A DNA stretch of 64,000 bases, from the NCBI RefSeq assembly GCF_026151205.1, contig NC_087072.1, forward strand, positions 689,501 to 753,500, written 5' to 3'. Below the pieces are notes generated by a model. That model ran no database searches. It was not told the DNA's origin and saw only the letters and a program-made list of their open reading frames with translations. The stretch is from Bolinopsis microptera. Lineage: Eukaryota > Ctenophora > Tentaculata > Lobata > Bolinopsidae. Within the stretch, counting starts at the first letter, position 1, and the number at the start of each line of letters is the position of its first letter. Made by a program: the position numbers and the translations under genes. Below, piece by piece: positions 1 through 16,252 of this stretch.

Positions 1-208
1 TTATGCAAATTAGGCAAACATGCCTATGAGCAAAAATGTAAATGATCTTAGAAAAAAATCTTCGGTATTTTGCCTAGTTAGTACCGAGATCCACCACAAT
101 GAGCCAATAAAAAGTATCGTATTCAATAATATAATTAGAAATATCTCAAATTCTGAAAGGTTTACATTGACACTATGCTTTTCAGAGGAATTTCAAATCG
201 GTCAGTAT

Positions 209-460
209 TCGTAACTACTACCATATAGTAGTTACGATGGTTAGTTAGTAGTTACCTTATAGTAGTTACCATATAGTAGTTACTATGGTTAGTTACCATA
301 TAGTAGTTACCATATAGTAGTTACTATGGTTAGTTACCATATAGTAGTTACCATATAGTAGTTACTATGGTTAGTTACCATATAGTAGTTACCATATAGT
401 AGTTACTATGGTTAGTTACCATAATATAGTAGTTACCATATAGTAGTTACTATGGTTACA
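209..460. repeat. Tandem repeat of GTTACCATATAGTA type
   Basis: Some 250 bp alternate the blocks 'accatatagtagtt' and 'actatggttagtt' in a roughly 40-bp higher unit repeated about five times. It lies in the truncated second intron of the kinase gene. The core is the reverse complement of the TAGTAACCA motif scattered through the rest of the window. Nothing else recognisable is seen in 1-684. Confidence 0.85.
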
Positions 461-684
461 GTAAACTATACAGCTATAAACCAATAACAATTATGGACGA
501 ATTAAAGTGACCGTCAGTGTCTGTTTTTAGGAGTGCATTAATTAAATTATGAGCATTAGTTACATTTGACAAAGATTTTCAGGGTAGAATTGGTGAAACT
601 CATAGATATGTACTATATCTGAGCCAATGATGTAACTTATTAAATATATATAATATATAAGTTGTAAATAATAAAATAACTCAC

Positions 685-1965
685 ATATATATTGTCGATG
701 TGAATAAAGCAGTCCAGCAGTTTCAGTACGTTAGTATGTTTGCACTCCGACAGGACCATCAGCTCCGTAGTGTACACTTCCTCCTCCTCATCCTCACACA
801 GCGCTATCTTCTTAGCTGCGCACACCACACTCGGCTGTGATACTAGTCGCGCCTGTGAAACAACAGTGTTAGCAGTGTACATTACACTGTGCTACATTAC
901 ACTGTGCTACATTACACTGGACCACACCAGTGGCGTAACATTGCCTGTTGGCGCCCCCGCTAAAAAAGCGCCCCCCTGTTGTTGACAGATGACACTCATC
1001 TAAATTTCTTCGAAGTAGCGCACCGCTTTCTTCTCGAAATATTAGCCCAAGGCAAAACTAGTTAATTTTTTCCAAATTGTGCCACATTCAAACGACGATT
1101 TGCCCCCCCCCCCCCCCCCCCCCCCCCTGCACAGTGAGGTCGATGGGGCCTTTTGTTACGCCACTGGGCCACTCTACATTACACTGTGACAGTGTGTGCT
1201 ACAGGTTCCCGTTTGCAAGTTCCGGTTTGTCGGGAATCCCTAACTAACTGTGTTATAACTAACTACGCACTAATGTGTTCCAGGGGGGGGGGGGGCCCCG
1301 TTCCAGTAATTGTCACATAAAAAGTACGATACCCCGGAATATATATTACGTTACTGCCAACTGTAATGAGGCTGGAATAAGCTTATACTTATATAATATA
1401 TCTGCAATGTAAGAAAGATGGCTTCTCTAGAATTTAGGGAGTTGAAAGATGTCAATTAGGATTATTAACTTGCTGGGACAAATGTTCATAAATGTACTGG
1501 GTAAAGGCAATGTAATTCTCAGCAATCTGTCAGTGTATTGTCAAACATTTTTGATAATTTATGAGCATTTAGCATATTAGCATATTTTAGACACTTTCCA
1601 AGAAGCCAAACCTAGCCTCTGGGATTCCACCAAAACATTACGGAGGAATTAGGGTTCCGGGGCCAGGGTAAAGGTTGGGGTAAGGGTCAAGGTCGGGTAG
1701 GAAGAAGGGTTGAATTACACCCTAATATGTTTCAGTGGAATTCTATGAAGCTGTGTTGGGTTTCTTGGAGACTACATTGCAGCAGCGTTTATAGGATATG
1801 TGCAATATGCTATGTACACACCTTGTAGACAGTGCCAAAGTTTCCATCACCGATCTCCTCAAACAGGTCCCACGTCTCACAGGGATTCTGGTTTTTTAGG
1901 TTCTTCACTTTTGTAAGGATGGAGTTCTCTTGCTCTTTTTTCAACCATTTTGCGATTTTGCTCAT
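685..1965 (-). CDS. STK10/SLK-type STE20 kinase, N-terminal two exons (partial)
   Basis: Minus-strand gene with coding exons 1822-1965 (48 codons from ATG at 1965) and 685-852 (56 codons). The donors read gtgtgt and gtgagt, the acceptor is tttcacag, and both junctions are phase 0. Joined, they give the start of a protein kinase domain: IGDGNFG is the glycine-rich loop (about residues 38-44), CAAKK holds the ATP-binding lysine, an acidic EDEEEE stretch leads into helix C, and HTNVLKLLDCF is the beta4-beta5 region. The order, with an N-terminal stretch ending in CETWDLFEEIGDG, resembles STK10/LOK and SLK, which phosphorylate ERM proteins at the cell cortex. The rest of the kinase domain and the coiled-coil tail lie beyond the left edge. 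The intron between the exons carries two MITEs. The kinase call is firm; the choice of STK10/SLK over other STE20 kinases rests on this short segment. Confidence 0.85.
928..1166. mobile_element. hAT-like MITE in kinase intron 1
   Basis: Inverted termini CAGTGGCGTAAC (928-939) and GTTACGCCACTG (1155-1166) bound 239 bp without coding potential. The flanking octamers gaccacac and ggccactc agree at 6 of 8 positions, as expected for an aged 8-bp hAT target duplication, and CAGnGG termini are typical of hAT elements. A poly-C tract (about 1105-1128) and a segment shared with 4137-4213 lie inside. Confidence 0.6.
1598..1769. mobile_element. MITE with about 45-bp imperfect terminal inverted repeats
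   Basis: The left end begins CCAAGAAGCCAAACCTAG and contains GATTCCACCAAAACAT. The reverse complement of the right end begins CCAAGAAACCCAACACAG and contains AATTCCACTGAAACAT. The two arms align with few differences over about 45 bp and enclose GGGT/AGGGT-rich sequence. No coding capacity and no convincing target duplication are seen. Confidence 0.55.
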
Positions 1966-2271
1966 GTTTGTAATAAGTAACTCATCTTCAGGGATTCATC
2001 TTCTCTAAAGAATTGTAATGGTTACCATAATAAATAAAGAAGTTAAAGACAACAGAGCTCATGAAATGGTATATTCTCGAATATACAAACACAATCAATA
2101 GCAAATTACCAACAATAATAATAAAAATATGTGGATGCTTGCTTAGACGTGATCATAGCTGGAAAGGGTTGGCAATCAAATGTGGATACTGATTCATAAA
2201 CATATTTGTTTTGACACATAAAAGTAATACCACTAGGTCAAGCAATAGGAAAGTAAATATGGGTTTATTTA

Positions 2272-2490
2272 ATCTTAGTCACTAATTGCTAGGTGACCAC
2301 AGCCTCGTGAGCTGCAAAAGTGGTGAGCACTTCTGAAGCAGATGGTATTGGGTTCAAAACTCGGTGTCACATAGTTTATGGAGCTAAGGAATCAGTTGGA
2401 TTTATGCAAAATTACACAGATCTGTGTGAAATCTCCTTGGTTGACTCAGCTGAATGATCAAGAAATCTGTGATTGAGACGGTAATATACT
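2272..2490 (+). mobile_element. tRNA-derived SINE-like element
   Basis: The 5' part contains a B-box-like GGGTTCAAAACTC (about 2350-2362) preceded by a plausible tRNA-like head. The body, with CTAAGGAATCAGTTGGAT, ATCTCCTTGGTTGACTCAGC and TGATTGAG, recurs at 46768-46862 with about 80% identity by eye. A Pol III-type head joined to a body found at two loci is the usual structure of a SINE. The boundaries are approximate. Confidence 0.45.
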
Positions 2491-2696
2491 ATTCACCCAG
2501 AAGATATAATTAATTATGCTTTCCACTACTATATGTAATAATGATGATGATGGGGATTAAACATAAGATATCCATCATACTCTTCTATATTATTAACAAA
2601 CACAGTCGGTTCCATCAATTATTCTTAAACATTCCAAAAATATCAGGCATTTAAAAACGTTTATAAATCATAACTGTCTCAAAGTTCTTGTCATCT

Positions 2697-2868
2697 GGAT
2701 GAAGAGGTCTCCTAAATTTGTTTATGTACATTTTGTAGATATTTTACTGTACTATTATATAGTGTATAACGGACGGAATGATTCCAGGGGGCCCCCAAAG
2801 TGGCCCTTGCTTGTGAACGGTGCTTCAACTGCCCGCCGAAGCGGTGTGTTGGGAGTCCCCCCCCCCCC
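2697..2868 (+). mobile_element. LINE 3' tail-like repeat, copy A
   Basis: Starts AGGTCTCCTAAATTTG, continues TTTGTTTATGTACATTTTG and then GGACGGAATGATTCC. It ends in a hairpin-bearing segment (GCCCGCCGAAGCGG) and a poly-C run. The first half matches copy B at 3158-3370. Tails of this kind, reading tttgtttatgtaaatttt, are typical of CR1/L2-like LINEs, but no ORF is attached here, so the family is inferred. Confidence 0.4.
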
Positions 2869-3157
2869 CCTTTTTTTTCCCGGATGAAGTTTGTCACAAC
2901 TATGGTCTAACTCCCTCCAGAAGAAAAGAACTGTGGAGATTATAAATATGAGTACCACTCAAACAACATCTATTCTGCTCATTCCAAAGATACCTGCTCC
3001 ATGATCTTCCAAACCGCTTGTAAGTTGTAACCTTGGAAGGTTCAATAAGATCGCCACGTATATGCTGCTCTACCAGTGTTGTAAAATTGAAGATTTCCAG
3101 CTGTATGAATGGGTACCGACCTCATCAATCAGACAGGTTATCATCCCTCAGAAGACG

Positions 3158-3370
3158 AGCTATGAGGTCTCCTAAATTTTGAATTTGTTTATGTAAATTT
3201 TATAAATAATTTATTGTAGCTTTTATATTGTGTAAATTTGACAGACGGAATGATCCCATAGGGGACTCCCAATCCACCGCTTCGGTGGGTAGTTGATACA
3301 CCTTACACAAGCAAGAGCCACTTTAGTCTACTCGCTGTGAGGTGTCTCAGCTTCATTGGTTGAGGGTCCT
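3158..3370 (+). mobile_element. LINE 3' tail-like repeat, copy B with inverted distal block
   Basis: Shares AGGTCTCCTAAATTT, TTTGTTTATGTAAATTTT and GACGGAATGAT with copy A in the same orientation. The distal block (3261-3325, with CCACCGCTTCGGTGGG) matches the reverse complement of 2797-2860 in copy A. See the separate finding on this inversion. Confidence 0.4.
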
Positions 3371-3637
3371 CCTTTTTTGTTTTAAACCCCCTTTGGATGC
3401 TCTCCTACCCAAACTTTCGTGCGCCGCAACTGGATCACACAATTGAAAACAATTTTCTGAATTCGGTCTTATCAACAATTTCAATTAATGATCAGTAAAT
3501 GTCAAACTCTATAAAGACAACATTGGAAATAAATTTTGACAGTTTTAATGTTAGCGCTCGATTCATGTCTTAAAATGATAAAGCTGTAGTGACAAAAAAG
3601 TCCCTTTATCAATGTTATATCTATAAAAAACTTACTA

Positions 3638-4014
3638 GGCCGCGCTCAGCCTGTCATTCCGCCAAATCTCTATTCATTTGTTTATGAACATGATAGCCTG
3701 AGGTCCCCAGGTAATAAAAAACTCAATATAAAAAGTCTTAATAAATTTTATAAAAAACCCTCTAAGTAATAAAAATAGCAAATTCAATTTGTTGGCTCTA
3801 AATTATATCTAAATCTGATATTTTACTACCAACTACACTACCACTTTTTATCCCCCCCTTTTCCTAACAACATTTTTCACAACCGAAAGTACAATTTTTT
3901 AATCTTTAACAACTAAACCTTTAATCAATTTATATTTTACAGCTGGGGACCCAGGCTAAAATTTGTATAAACGTAAAATAAAGATTCGGCGGAATGACAG
4001 GCTGAGTGCCGCGC
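3638..4014. mobile_element. Foldback/MITE element with about 75-bp inverted ends
   Basis: The left arm reads GCTCAGCCTGTCATTCCGCC, then AAATCTCTATTC, and about 45 bp further in GCCTGAGGTCCCCAGG. The reverse complement of the right arm reads ACTCAGCCTGTCATTCCGCC, then GAATCTTTATTT and AGCCTGGGTCCCCAG. Arms of about 75 bp enclose about 230 bp of AT-rich noncoding DNA. A single end of the same family lies at 62745-62815. Confidence 0.55.
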
Positions 4015-4136
4015 GGCGCGCGCCCATACCAGTAATAATTTGTTTATTCAAAAGCATAAATTTAAATCTTCTTTCAGAATAACTTCATTAATTAAATAAT
4101 TATTTTCATTTAATTGACGGATGTTACTTGCATATA

Positions 4137-4213
4137 TTTCTACGAAGTAGCGCGCACCGCTTTTTTCTCGAAGTGTTCTTTTCCATTTTCGAAATGTAGC
4201 TCGAGGCAGATCC
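4137..4213. repeat. Dispersed repeat fragment shared with 1006-1064
   Basis: The block CGAAGTAGCG(CG)CACCGCTTT with TTCTCGAA and CAAGGCA/CGAGGCA recurs inside the hAT-like MITE at 928-1166. This is an interspersed repeat fragment of unknown class, next to the LINE that follows. Confidence 0.45.
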
Positions 4214-4416
4214 AATATCACAAATGCTACAAAGAAGCGCGCACCGGGCTAATCAGTAGTCCATTATATATTAACGATAGAGAAGTTTTTTACCGACCAA
4301 ATTTTTACAAGCATAATTGACCTCCAAAAGTCAGAAGTGTCCAAAAAATTGTAAAAACTTTTGGCAATTTTTTAATAAGTGATTTACTCTTTTTCTAAAT
4401 TCTAGAAAGTTTGTAG

Positions 4417-6426
4417 GTTTATATAAAACCTAGAAAATCCAGGCGTGAAATAAAGCCATGTTTTATCCTTAACGATCAAAAAATAATAAATCGTAGGATG
4501 ATTGCTAATGAATTCAATAAATATTTTCAGTCGATTGCATCCAAACTAAATGAAAATTATTCTGAAGATTATATAACCTTGGATGCAATTCCCTCATTCT
4601 CAAACTTCTTACCTAAAACCTGTGAGTCAAGTATATATCTAAGTGATTGTACACAGTATGAAATTATAGATATTATTAATGAGTTCACAAATGGTAAATC
4701 TAGTGACATTCCAATTCACGTTATAAAAAAGTCTGCTAGAATAATATCTCCCTTTTTAGCCAAGCACTTTAACCATTGCATGCAACAGGGGATATTCCCA
4801 GATGAACTTAAATTAGGAAAGATAAGTCCCATCTATAAAAAAGATAATCAGGAACTATTTGAAAACTATAGGCCAATATCAACCTTACCAGTATTTGGAA
4901 AAATTTTAGAGAAACTTATTTATAAACGTATGTACAGCTTCCTAATTGCTAAAAGAATCATTTATGAGAACCAATTTGGATTTAGAAAGGGTCACTCAAC
5001 AAGCCACGCACTGAACTTATCTGTTAGCCATATCGAATCACACTTAAAAGACAGGAAACACGTTCTTGGCATTTTCATTGATTTAAGTAAGGCTTTCGAC
5101 ACGATATCTCACGAGAAGCTTTTATTCAAATTAAATAATTACGGAATTAGGGGCAACGCACTGAATTTGATAAAAAGTTACCTGTCAAACCGGAGCCAAT
5201 ATGTTCACGTCTTAAATGAAAACTCCGATAAACTTCCTGTTGAGTGGGGAGTTCCCCAAGGCTCTGTTCTTGGTCCCTTACTATTCCTCCTGTATATAAA
5301 TGACCTATGCAACGTATCTAATAAAGGCAAGTTTATCTTATTTGCTGACGACACTAACCTATTCGTTTCTGCAGACTCGAAAAAAGACGTTTATAATGTA
5401 GCTAACGATATTCTTTCGTCTATTTCTAGATACATGAAATGTAATCTACTACATATTAACGCTAAGAAGAGCTGTTATATGTATTTCTCCCCAAACAAAC
5501 GTGTAAATGAATCGTCTACATGCAGTACACCCGATGATTTAAATCTCTCCATAGACGGCTCCATAATAATACGTGTTAAAACAACTAAGTTTCTAGGTGT
5601 GCTGATTGATGATAAACTGAACTGGAAACCTCACATCGAATCACTAAATAAGAAACTAAGAAGTGCTTGTGGACGTATTTACCGCATAAAAAACTGTCTA
5701 CCTATAAAACTGCACAAGCAGATATACCACACACTATTTGAATCACACCTTACGTTCGCCATCTCAGTATGGGGTGGTGTCTCTAACCAAGTTATCAACC
5801 CTGTATTCTTAACACAGAAGAGATGTATTAGAATAATTTTTGGAGATGCAAACTCATACCAAAACAAATTCAAAACATGTGCTCGTTCTAGACCTATTCA
5901 ATGTAAAATACTGGGTAAATATGAGTCTAATGTTAATAACTCTGTTAATCCACGTATTAAACCATGTGCAAAGTGTGTCCGCTCTAAATCGGTAGTTCAT
6001 AATAAACTTGTTAGACCCTTATGTTGTCAAAAACTAGGAGCTGAATTCTATTCCAAGGAATCAACCAAACCATTATTTAACAGTCATAAACTCCTTACTG
6101 TTCATAATCTTTACAAACTTCGTACTATAACTGAACTTTTTAAAATAGTGAAATATAGGGTACCCATATCTCTCTACTCTTTACTTAACATGTCTGAACT
6201 GAGGGATGACCGTCTAATACCACCAAAGCCAAGCCATAACTTTATTTATAAATCTTCTTGGCTTTGGAATCAATTCAAGGACTCCAATCCACAGAATAAA
6301 CCTGACTTTGTGAACACATCCTGTAACTCAATCAAATCAAGGCTAAACCGATCTCTTCTAGATGCCCAAAGCAGGTTCGATAATGAGTGGCATAATGACA
6401 ACTTTAACAGTTTTGGACCATGCTAG
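4417..6426 (+). CDS. CR1/L2-like non-LTR retrotransposon reverse transcriptase (5'-truncated)
   Basis: Open from a stop at 4414 to TAG at 6424. The first in-frame ATG (4498) is probably internal, because NDQKIINRR just upstream continues the usual pre-RT region. The protein has the RT domain in order: YRPISTLPVFGKILEKL, GFRKGHSTSHAL, the catalytic aspartate block IFIDLSKAFD (about 5070-5100), GVPQGSVLGPLLFLLYINDL, and FADD at 5341-5352 supplying the other two metal-binding aspartates. A thumb and C-terminal region follow, with cysteine-rich CAKCVRSK near 5966. This resembles CR1/L2/Rex-type LINEs. No endonuclease domain is present upstream, so the copy is 5'-truncated, yet the 670-codon frame has no break and suggests a young insertion. 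GC-poor flanks prevented recognition of target duplications. Confidence 0.9.
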   Translation, partial: VYIKPRKSRREIKPCFILNDQKIINRRMIANEFNKYFQSIASKLNENYSEDYITLDAIPSFSNFLPKTCESSIYLSDCTQYEIIDIINEFTNGKSSDIPIHVIKKSARIISPFLAKHFNHCMQQGIFPDELKLGKISPIYKKDNQELFENYRPISTLPVFGKILEKLIYKRMYSFLIAKRIIYENQFGFRKGHSTSHALNLSVSHIESHLKDRKHVLGIFIDLSKAFDTISHEKLLFKLNNYGIRGNALNLIKSYLSNRSQYVHVLNENSDKLPVEWGVPQGSVLGPLLFLLYINDLCNVSNKGKFILFADDTNLFVSADSKKDVYNVANDILSSISRYMKCNLLHINAKKSCYMYFSPNKRVNESSTCSTPDDLNLSIDGSIIIRVKTTKFLGVLIDDKLNWKPHIESLNKKLRSACGRIYRIKNCLPIKLHKQIYHTLFESHLTFAISVWGGVSNQVINPVFLTQKRCIRIIFGDANSYQNKFKTCARSRPIQCKILGKYESNVNNSVNPRIKPCAKCVRSKSVVHNKLVRPLCCQKLGAEFYSKESTKPLFNSHKLLTVHNLYKLRTITELFKIVKYRVPISLYSLLNMSELRDDRLIPPKPSHNFIYKSSWLWNQFKDSNPQNKPDFVNTSCNSIKSRLNRSLLDAQSRFDNEWHNDNFNSFGPC

Positions 6427-11564
<5,138 letters not shown>

Positions 11565-13672
11565 ACTGAAACTAAATGTGAACCGCGTCCGGGAACCTAC
11601 GCACGGTAGTCCGGGAGACTTAGTAGATCTAGCTCATCACAATGAATATTAGAATTTTTACAAATTTTACTTTATTTGATACCTCAACTACAAAATTGTT
11701 TGTAAAATTTGATATCATCATTTATTAAGCAATTTCATCATTTTTTGGAGATCTTGTCGAAGCAATGGTACTTTTACCCACAAGCTTATTGTTGTCGGCA
11801 TATTTATGGATAACATCACATTTATACAGTATTTTGTGCCACAAAATGTGATTTGTTTACAGTCCTTAACTTTATTCTGGTATGTACAGATAACTGGGCG
11901 AGTATAAGATATCATTATATATATCTGGTTGTATCTGGATTCTCGGTATTATGGTGTACCTTCTTAGATTCTGCAGATTATAAAGGACTTTTCTGAAATG
12001 TGCAAATTATAATTCTACAAAATATCATAATATGAACTCCAATTTTCAAATATATGCTGCTATAACCTTCAGTTAAAAATGATATGTTGGGAACCATTTT
12101 GGCCAGGGGTCAATAACAAACCCAATGTCTCTCTAAAACGGTAAAACGGTGCAACAGCCACGAACAGTAGCCTAGTAATGATTTCCGCTCAAAATAGCCA
12201 TTCATAGTTTATCAATTTGTTAGACAAAAGCGAAATTGGCAAGCCAAGAGTAAATCGCGGTATAATATAATGATTTATTTAATATTATAATGTTGAATTT
12301 CGAGGTCTATTGGTGATATATAACATACAGTATTAAATTTAAATATATAATAGAGTTTTCGGTGTAGCTTAGTTGCTTTGAATGCATTATTAATATAACT
12401 GAGACGTCTATGAAAAACAGTAGCTTAGTAAGTTTTGAAATTTTTGTTAGATCTTTTGCATGATGTGTTTGTAAGTGTGGACTATTGAATTTGTGCGGTT
12501 GCCATGGTAACAATGTTTAACGGTGGACCATATCTTTTTGAGAGGCTAATTTATAATATCTACAGTGATCTGCCAAAATCTGTTGTTTGAAAGCGAGGTT
12601 CGCTTCACACATACCTTTCACGTGTTACTCAATGTTTATATCATATTCTTTTGCTTTAATAATAATACTTTATTAAGTGTTTGTACATTTTACAAGGTTA
12701 TGAAAGCTATCCTTATACTATATTCTAAGAGTCTACTAGCAAAGAAATTTATTAGAAATTATAAAGAGTTAAAATTTAACTGTCCTTTCTTAAGAATGGA
12801 GAATGTGACAAGTAGAGCCTGGCAGGGTGCCAATTAATTTAATTGGTCACTTTGAAACACTGGACTACTCCAAATTATTTAATTGATCGAAGAAACGCTA
12901 AAAATAGTGTACAAGTTTTGACTTTGGACAGGAAAATATATTGTGATCATAAGATGAAGGTTTGTTTGAATTTAAAGTTTAAGATTTCATCAGCCTATTT
13001 ATAAGAATTCATCAATTGTCACTTAATCGCTAATGATACGGTTCTAATTAAGAGAGATTATGGTTTTTAAAAGAAAAGCAAGTACTACAAGGGTTATTAT
13101 ATAGTCTCATTAGAATCACAAATTTGTAATGTGCTTGATGATAGCATTAATTAAAATTCCACTGTAGTTTAATTATATATAACCATGTTTTTGAATTTAA
13201 GATTCCTTTAGAAAAATTCGGATTTTATTCTCTTCATACCCAAAAAAACATTAAACGATTGACTGGGGATATAATATGAAATATTTTAAACAGTAGCTAT
13301 ATTAGTAAGATCAAATTTTTAAAAAACCACACACCACACTAATAATATTGAAGCATATAATTTATATCAACATACCTTGAAAATGGAACTAGAAGTTTAC
13401 AGCGGTCATGGCGTGGTAATCATAGTTGTGACGAAGTATCCCAAAATAACCGAACAGTAGAACAGTTACACAATCCACATTTTCCAACCCTCGCATAACA
13501 CTTGCATTGACGGTTTTAATTGAAATCTTTCAAATGGCTCATTACAATTGCACGTGCGCCTTTACACATTACAATTGCACGTGCGCCTTTACACGTGTAT
13601 TTGCGATGGTATTTATAAAGACACGCACAAGTGCGAGCATTGCAATTACCTGCTGTCTAATAGTAATGATAC
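11565..13672. other. Noncoding interval downstream of RAC1
   Basis: This should contain the RAC1 3' UTR; the segment with GTCCGGGAACC and GGTAGTCCGGGAGAC just past the stop can pair weakly. The remainder is AT-rich without recognisable coding sequence. A short direct duplication, CATTACAATTGCACGTGCGC, occurs twice at about 13540-13590. Confidence 0.5.
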
Positions 13673-13727
13673 TGTAAAGGGGGGGGGTGTCACGTCCGTC
13701 TATGTCCGCTTGTCTCATAGAATCCAA

Positions 13728-13842
13728 AAAGGACAGGACATAGGCGGACATAGGCGGACATAGGCGGACATAGACGGACATAGGCGGACATAGACGGACA
13801 TAGGCGGACATAGGCGGACATAGGCGGACATAGGCGGACATT
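13728..13842. repeat. 10-bp minisatellite GGACATAGGC
   Basis: About eleven units of GGACATAGGC/GGACATAGAC. The unit is the reverse complement of the element's own subterminal sequence (TCTATGTCC, GCCTATGTCC), suggesting expansion from the inverted terminus. Confidence 0.9.
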
Positions 13843-14010
13843 AATGGACACCTAAATTGCTAAATAAAATGTTCAATTTTTGCTGTTATAGGGGATCATG
13901 GTTTTTGTCCGTTCGGTACCCTATATTTTCAAAACGGACAAAAAATAGAGCGGACAAAAACAGACAAAAATGGACAAAAACGGACAAAAATGGAAATAAC
14001 ATTTAGATGC

Positions 14011-16091
14011 TTCCTCCTCCTACTCTTCCTCCTCTTCCCCCTGGGTCTTCCTGATCTTCCTCAGTCCTCTTCCTCCTCCCCTCCTCAGTCCTCCTCCTAC
14101 TCCTCCTCCTCGTCCTCAGTCCTCCTCATCAGTCCTCAACAGTCCTCCTCCTCCCCAGTCCTCCTCCTGAGTCCTCCTCCTGGGTCCTCCTGGGTCCTCC
14201 TCCTCCTCCTCATCCTCCTCCTCTTCCTCCTCAGTCCTCAGTCCTCCTCAGTCCTCCTCCTCATCCTTCTCCTCAGTCCTCCATCCTCCTCCTCAGTCCT
14301 CCCCCAGTCCCCCTCCTCCTCCTATTCAGTCCTCCTCCTCCTCCTCCTCCTCCTAAGTCCTCATCCTCCTCCTCCTCCTCTTTCCTCTCAGTCATCCTCC
14401 TCAGCCATCCTCCTCAGTCCTCCTCAGTCCTCCTCCTCAGTCCTCCTCCTCCTGGGTCCTCCTCCTCCTCTTCATCCTCCTCCTCTTCCTCCTCGGTCCT
14501 CAGTCCTCCTCCTCCAGCCTCCTGGGTCCTCCTCCTCATCCTTCTCATCAGTCCTCCTCCTCCCCAGTCCTCTCCCAGTCCGTCTCCTTCTCCTCCTCCT
14601 ATTCAGTCCTCCTCCTCCTCCTCCTCCTCAGTTCTCCTCAGTCCTCCTTCTCATTTCTCCTAAGTCCTCCTCATGAGTCCTCCTCCTGAGTCCTCCTCCT
14701 CTTCCTTCTGAGTCCTCCTCCTGAGTCCTCCTCCTCCTCCCTCTCAGTCATCCTCCTCAGTCATCCTCCTCAGCCATCCTCCCCAGCCATCCTCCTCAGT
14801 CATCCTCCTCAGTACTCCTCAGTCCTCCTCCTTCTCAGTCATCGTCAGTCCTCCTCCTCAGTCCTCCTCAGTCCTCCTCCTCCTCCTGGGTCCTCCTCCT
14901 CCTCCTCCTCCTGGGTCCTCCTGGGTCTTCCTGATCCTCCCCAGTCCTCTTCCTCCTCCCCTCCTCAGTCCTCCTCCTCCTCGTCCTCAGTCCTCCTCAT
15001 CAGTCCTCAACAGTTCTCCTCCTCCCCAGTCCTCCTCCTGGGGCCTTTTCCTGGGTCCTCCTCCTGGGTCCTCCTCCTCCTGGGTCCTCCTCCTCCTGGG
15101 TCCTCCTTCTCCTCCTCAGTCCTTCTCCTCCTCCTCCTCAGTCCTCTTCCTCCTCTTCCTCCTCCTCCTCCCTCTCAGTCATCCTCCTCAGCCATCCTCC
15201 TCAGCCATCCTCCTCAGTCCTCCTCCTTCTCAGTTTCCCTCAGTCCTCCTCCTGAGTCCTCCTCCTGAGTCCTCCTCCTCTTCCTCCTGAGTCCTCCTCC
15301 TCTTCCTTCTGAGTCCTCCTCCTCCTCCCTCTCAGTCATCCTCCTCAGTCATCCTCCTCAGCCATCCTCCCCAGCCATCCTCCTCAGTCATCCTCCTCAG
15401 TACTCCTCAGTCCTCCTCATTCTCAGTCATCGTCAGTCCTCCTCCTCAGTCCTCCTCAGTCCTCCTCCTCCTCCTGGGTCCTCCTCCTCCTTCTCCTCCT
15501 GGGTCCTCCTGGGTCTTCCTGATCCTCCCCAGTCCTCTTCCTCCTCCCCTCGTCAGTCCTCCTCCTACTCCTCCTCCTCGTCCTCAGTCCTCCTCATCAG
15601 TCCTCAACAGTTCTCCTCCTCCCTAGTCCTCCTCCTCCTCCTGGGGCCTTTTCCTGGGTCCTCCTCCTGGGTCCTCCTCCTCCTGGGTCCTCCTCCTCCT
15701 GGGTCCTCCTTCTCCTCCTCAGTCCTTCTCCTCCTCCTCCTCAGTCCTCTTCCTCCTCTTCCTCCTCCTCCTCCCTCTCAGTCATCCTCCTCAGCCATCC
15801 TCCTCAGCCATTCTCCTCAGTCCTCCTCCTTCTCAGTTCTCCTCAGTCCTCCTCCTGAGTCCTCCTTCTCCTCAGTCATCCTCCTCAGTTCTCCTCCTCC
15901 TCCTCCTAGGTCCTCCTTCTGGGTCCTCCTCCTCCTCCTCCTCCTGGGTCTTCCTGATCCTTCTCCTCCCTCTCAGTCATCCTCCTCAGTCATCCTCCTC
16001 AGCCATCCTCCTCAGTCATCCTCCTCAGTCATCCTCCTCAGCCATCCTCCTCAGCCATCCTTCTCAGCCATCCTCCTCAGTACTCTTCAGT
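14011..16091. repeat. About 2.1-kb CTCCT / CAGTCCTCCTCC pyrimidine-rich repeat
   Basis: Degenerate repeat of CTCCTC interspersed with CAGTCCTCC, CCTGGGTCC and CAGCCATCC variants. Larger blocks recur: the segment with TCATCGTCAGTCCTCCTCC near 14840 reappears about 600 bp later near 15430. The Ser/Leu/Pro-rich open frame at 13990-14676 is a by-product of the repeat. Confidence 0.92.
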
Positions 16092-16097
16092 ACTCTT

Positions 16098-16252
16098 CAG
16101 TAATGTCCACCAATGTCCGCTAATGTCCACCAATGTCCATCCAAGTCCGCCAATGTCCGTCCGGGTCCGCCAATGTCCGTCCGAGTCCGCCAATGTCCGT
16201 CCGAGTCCGCCAATGTCCGTCCGTGTCCGCCAATGTCCCAAAAAACACGTCC
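16098..16252. repeat. Minisatellite of CAATGTCCGTCCGAGTCCGC type
   Basis: About seven units of roughly 21 bp built on AATGTCCGTC and AGTCCGCC. They lie just inside the right end of the inverted-repeat element and use the same TGTCCG word as its termini. Confidence 0.85.

Noticed and set aside
13990-14676. 228-codon Ser/Leu/Pro-rich open frame
   Set aside because: It is the translation of the CTCCT/CAGTCC microsatellite; composition follows the repeat and the frame ends arbitrarily.
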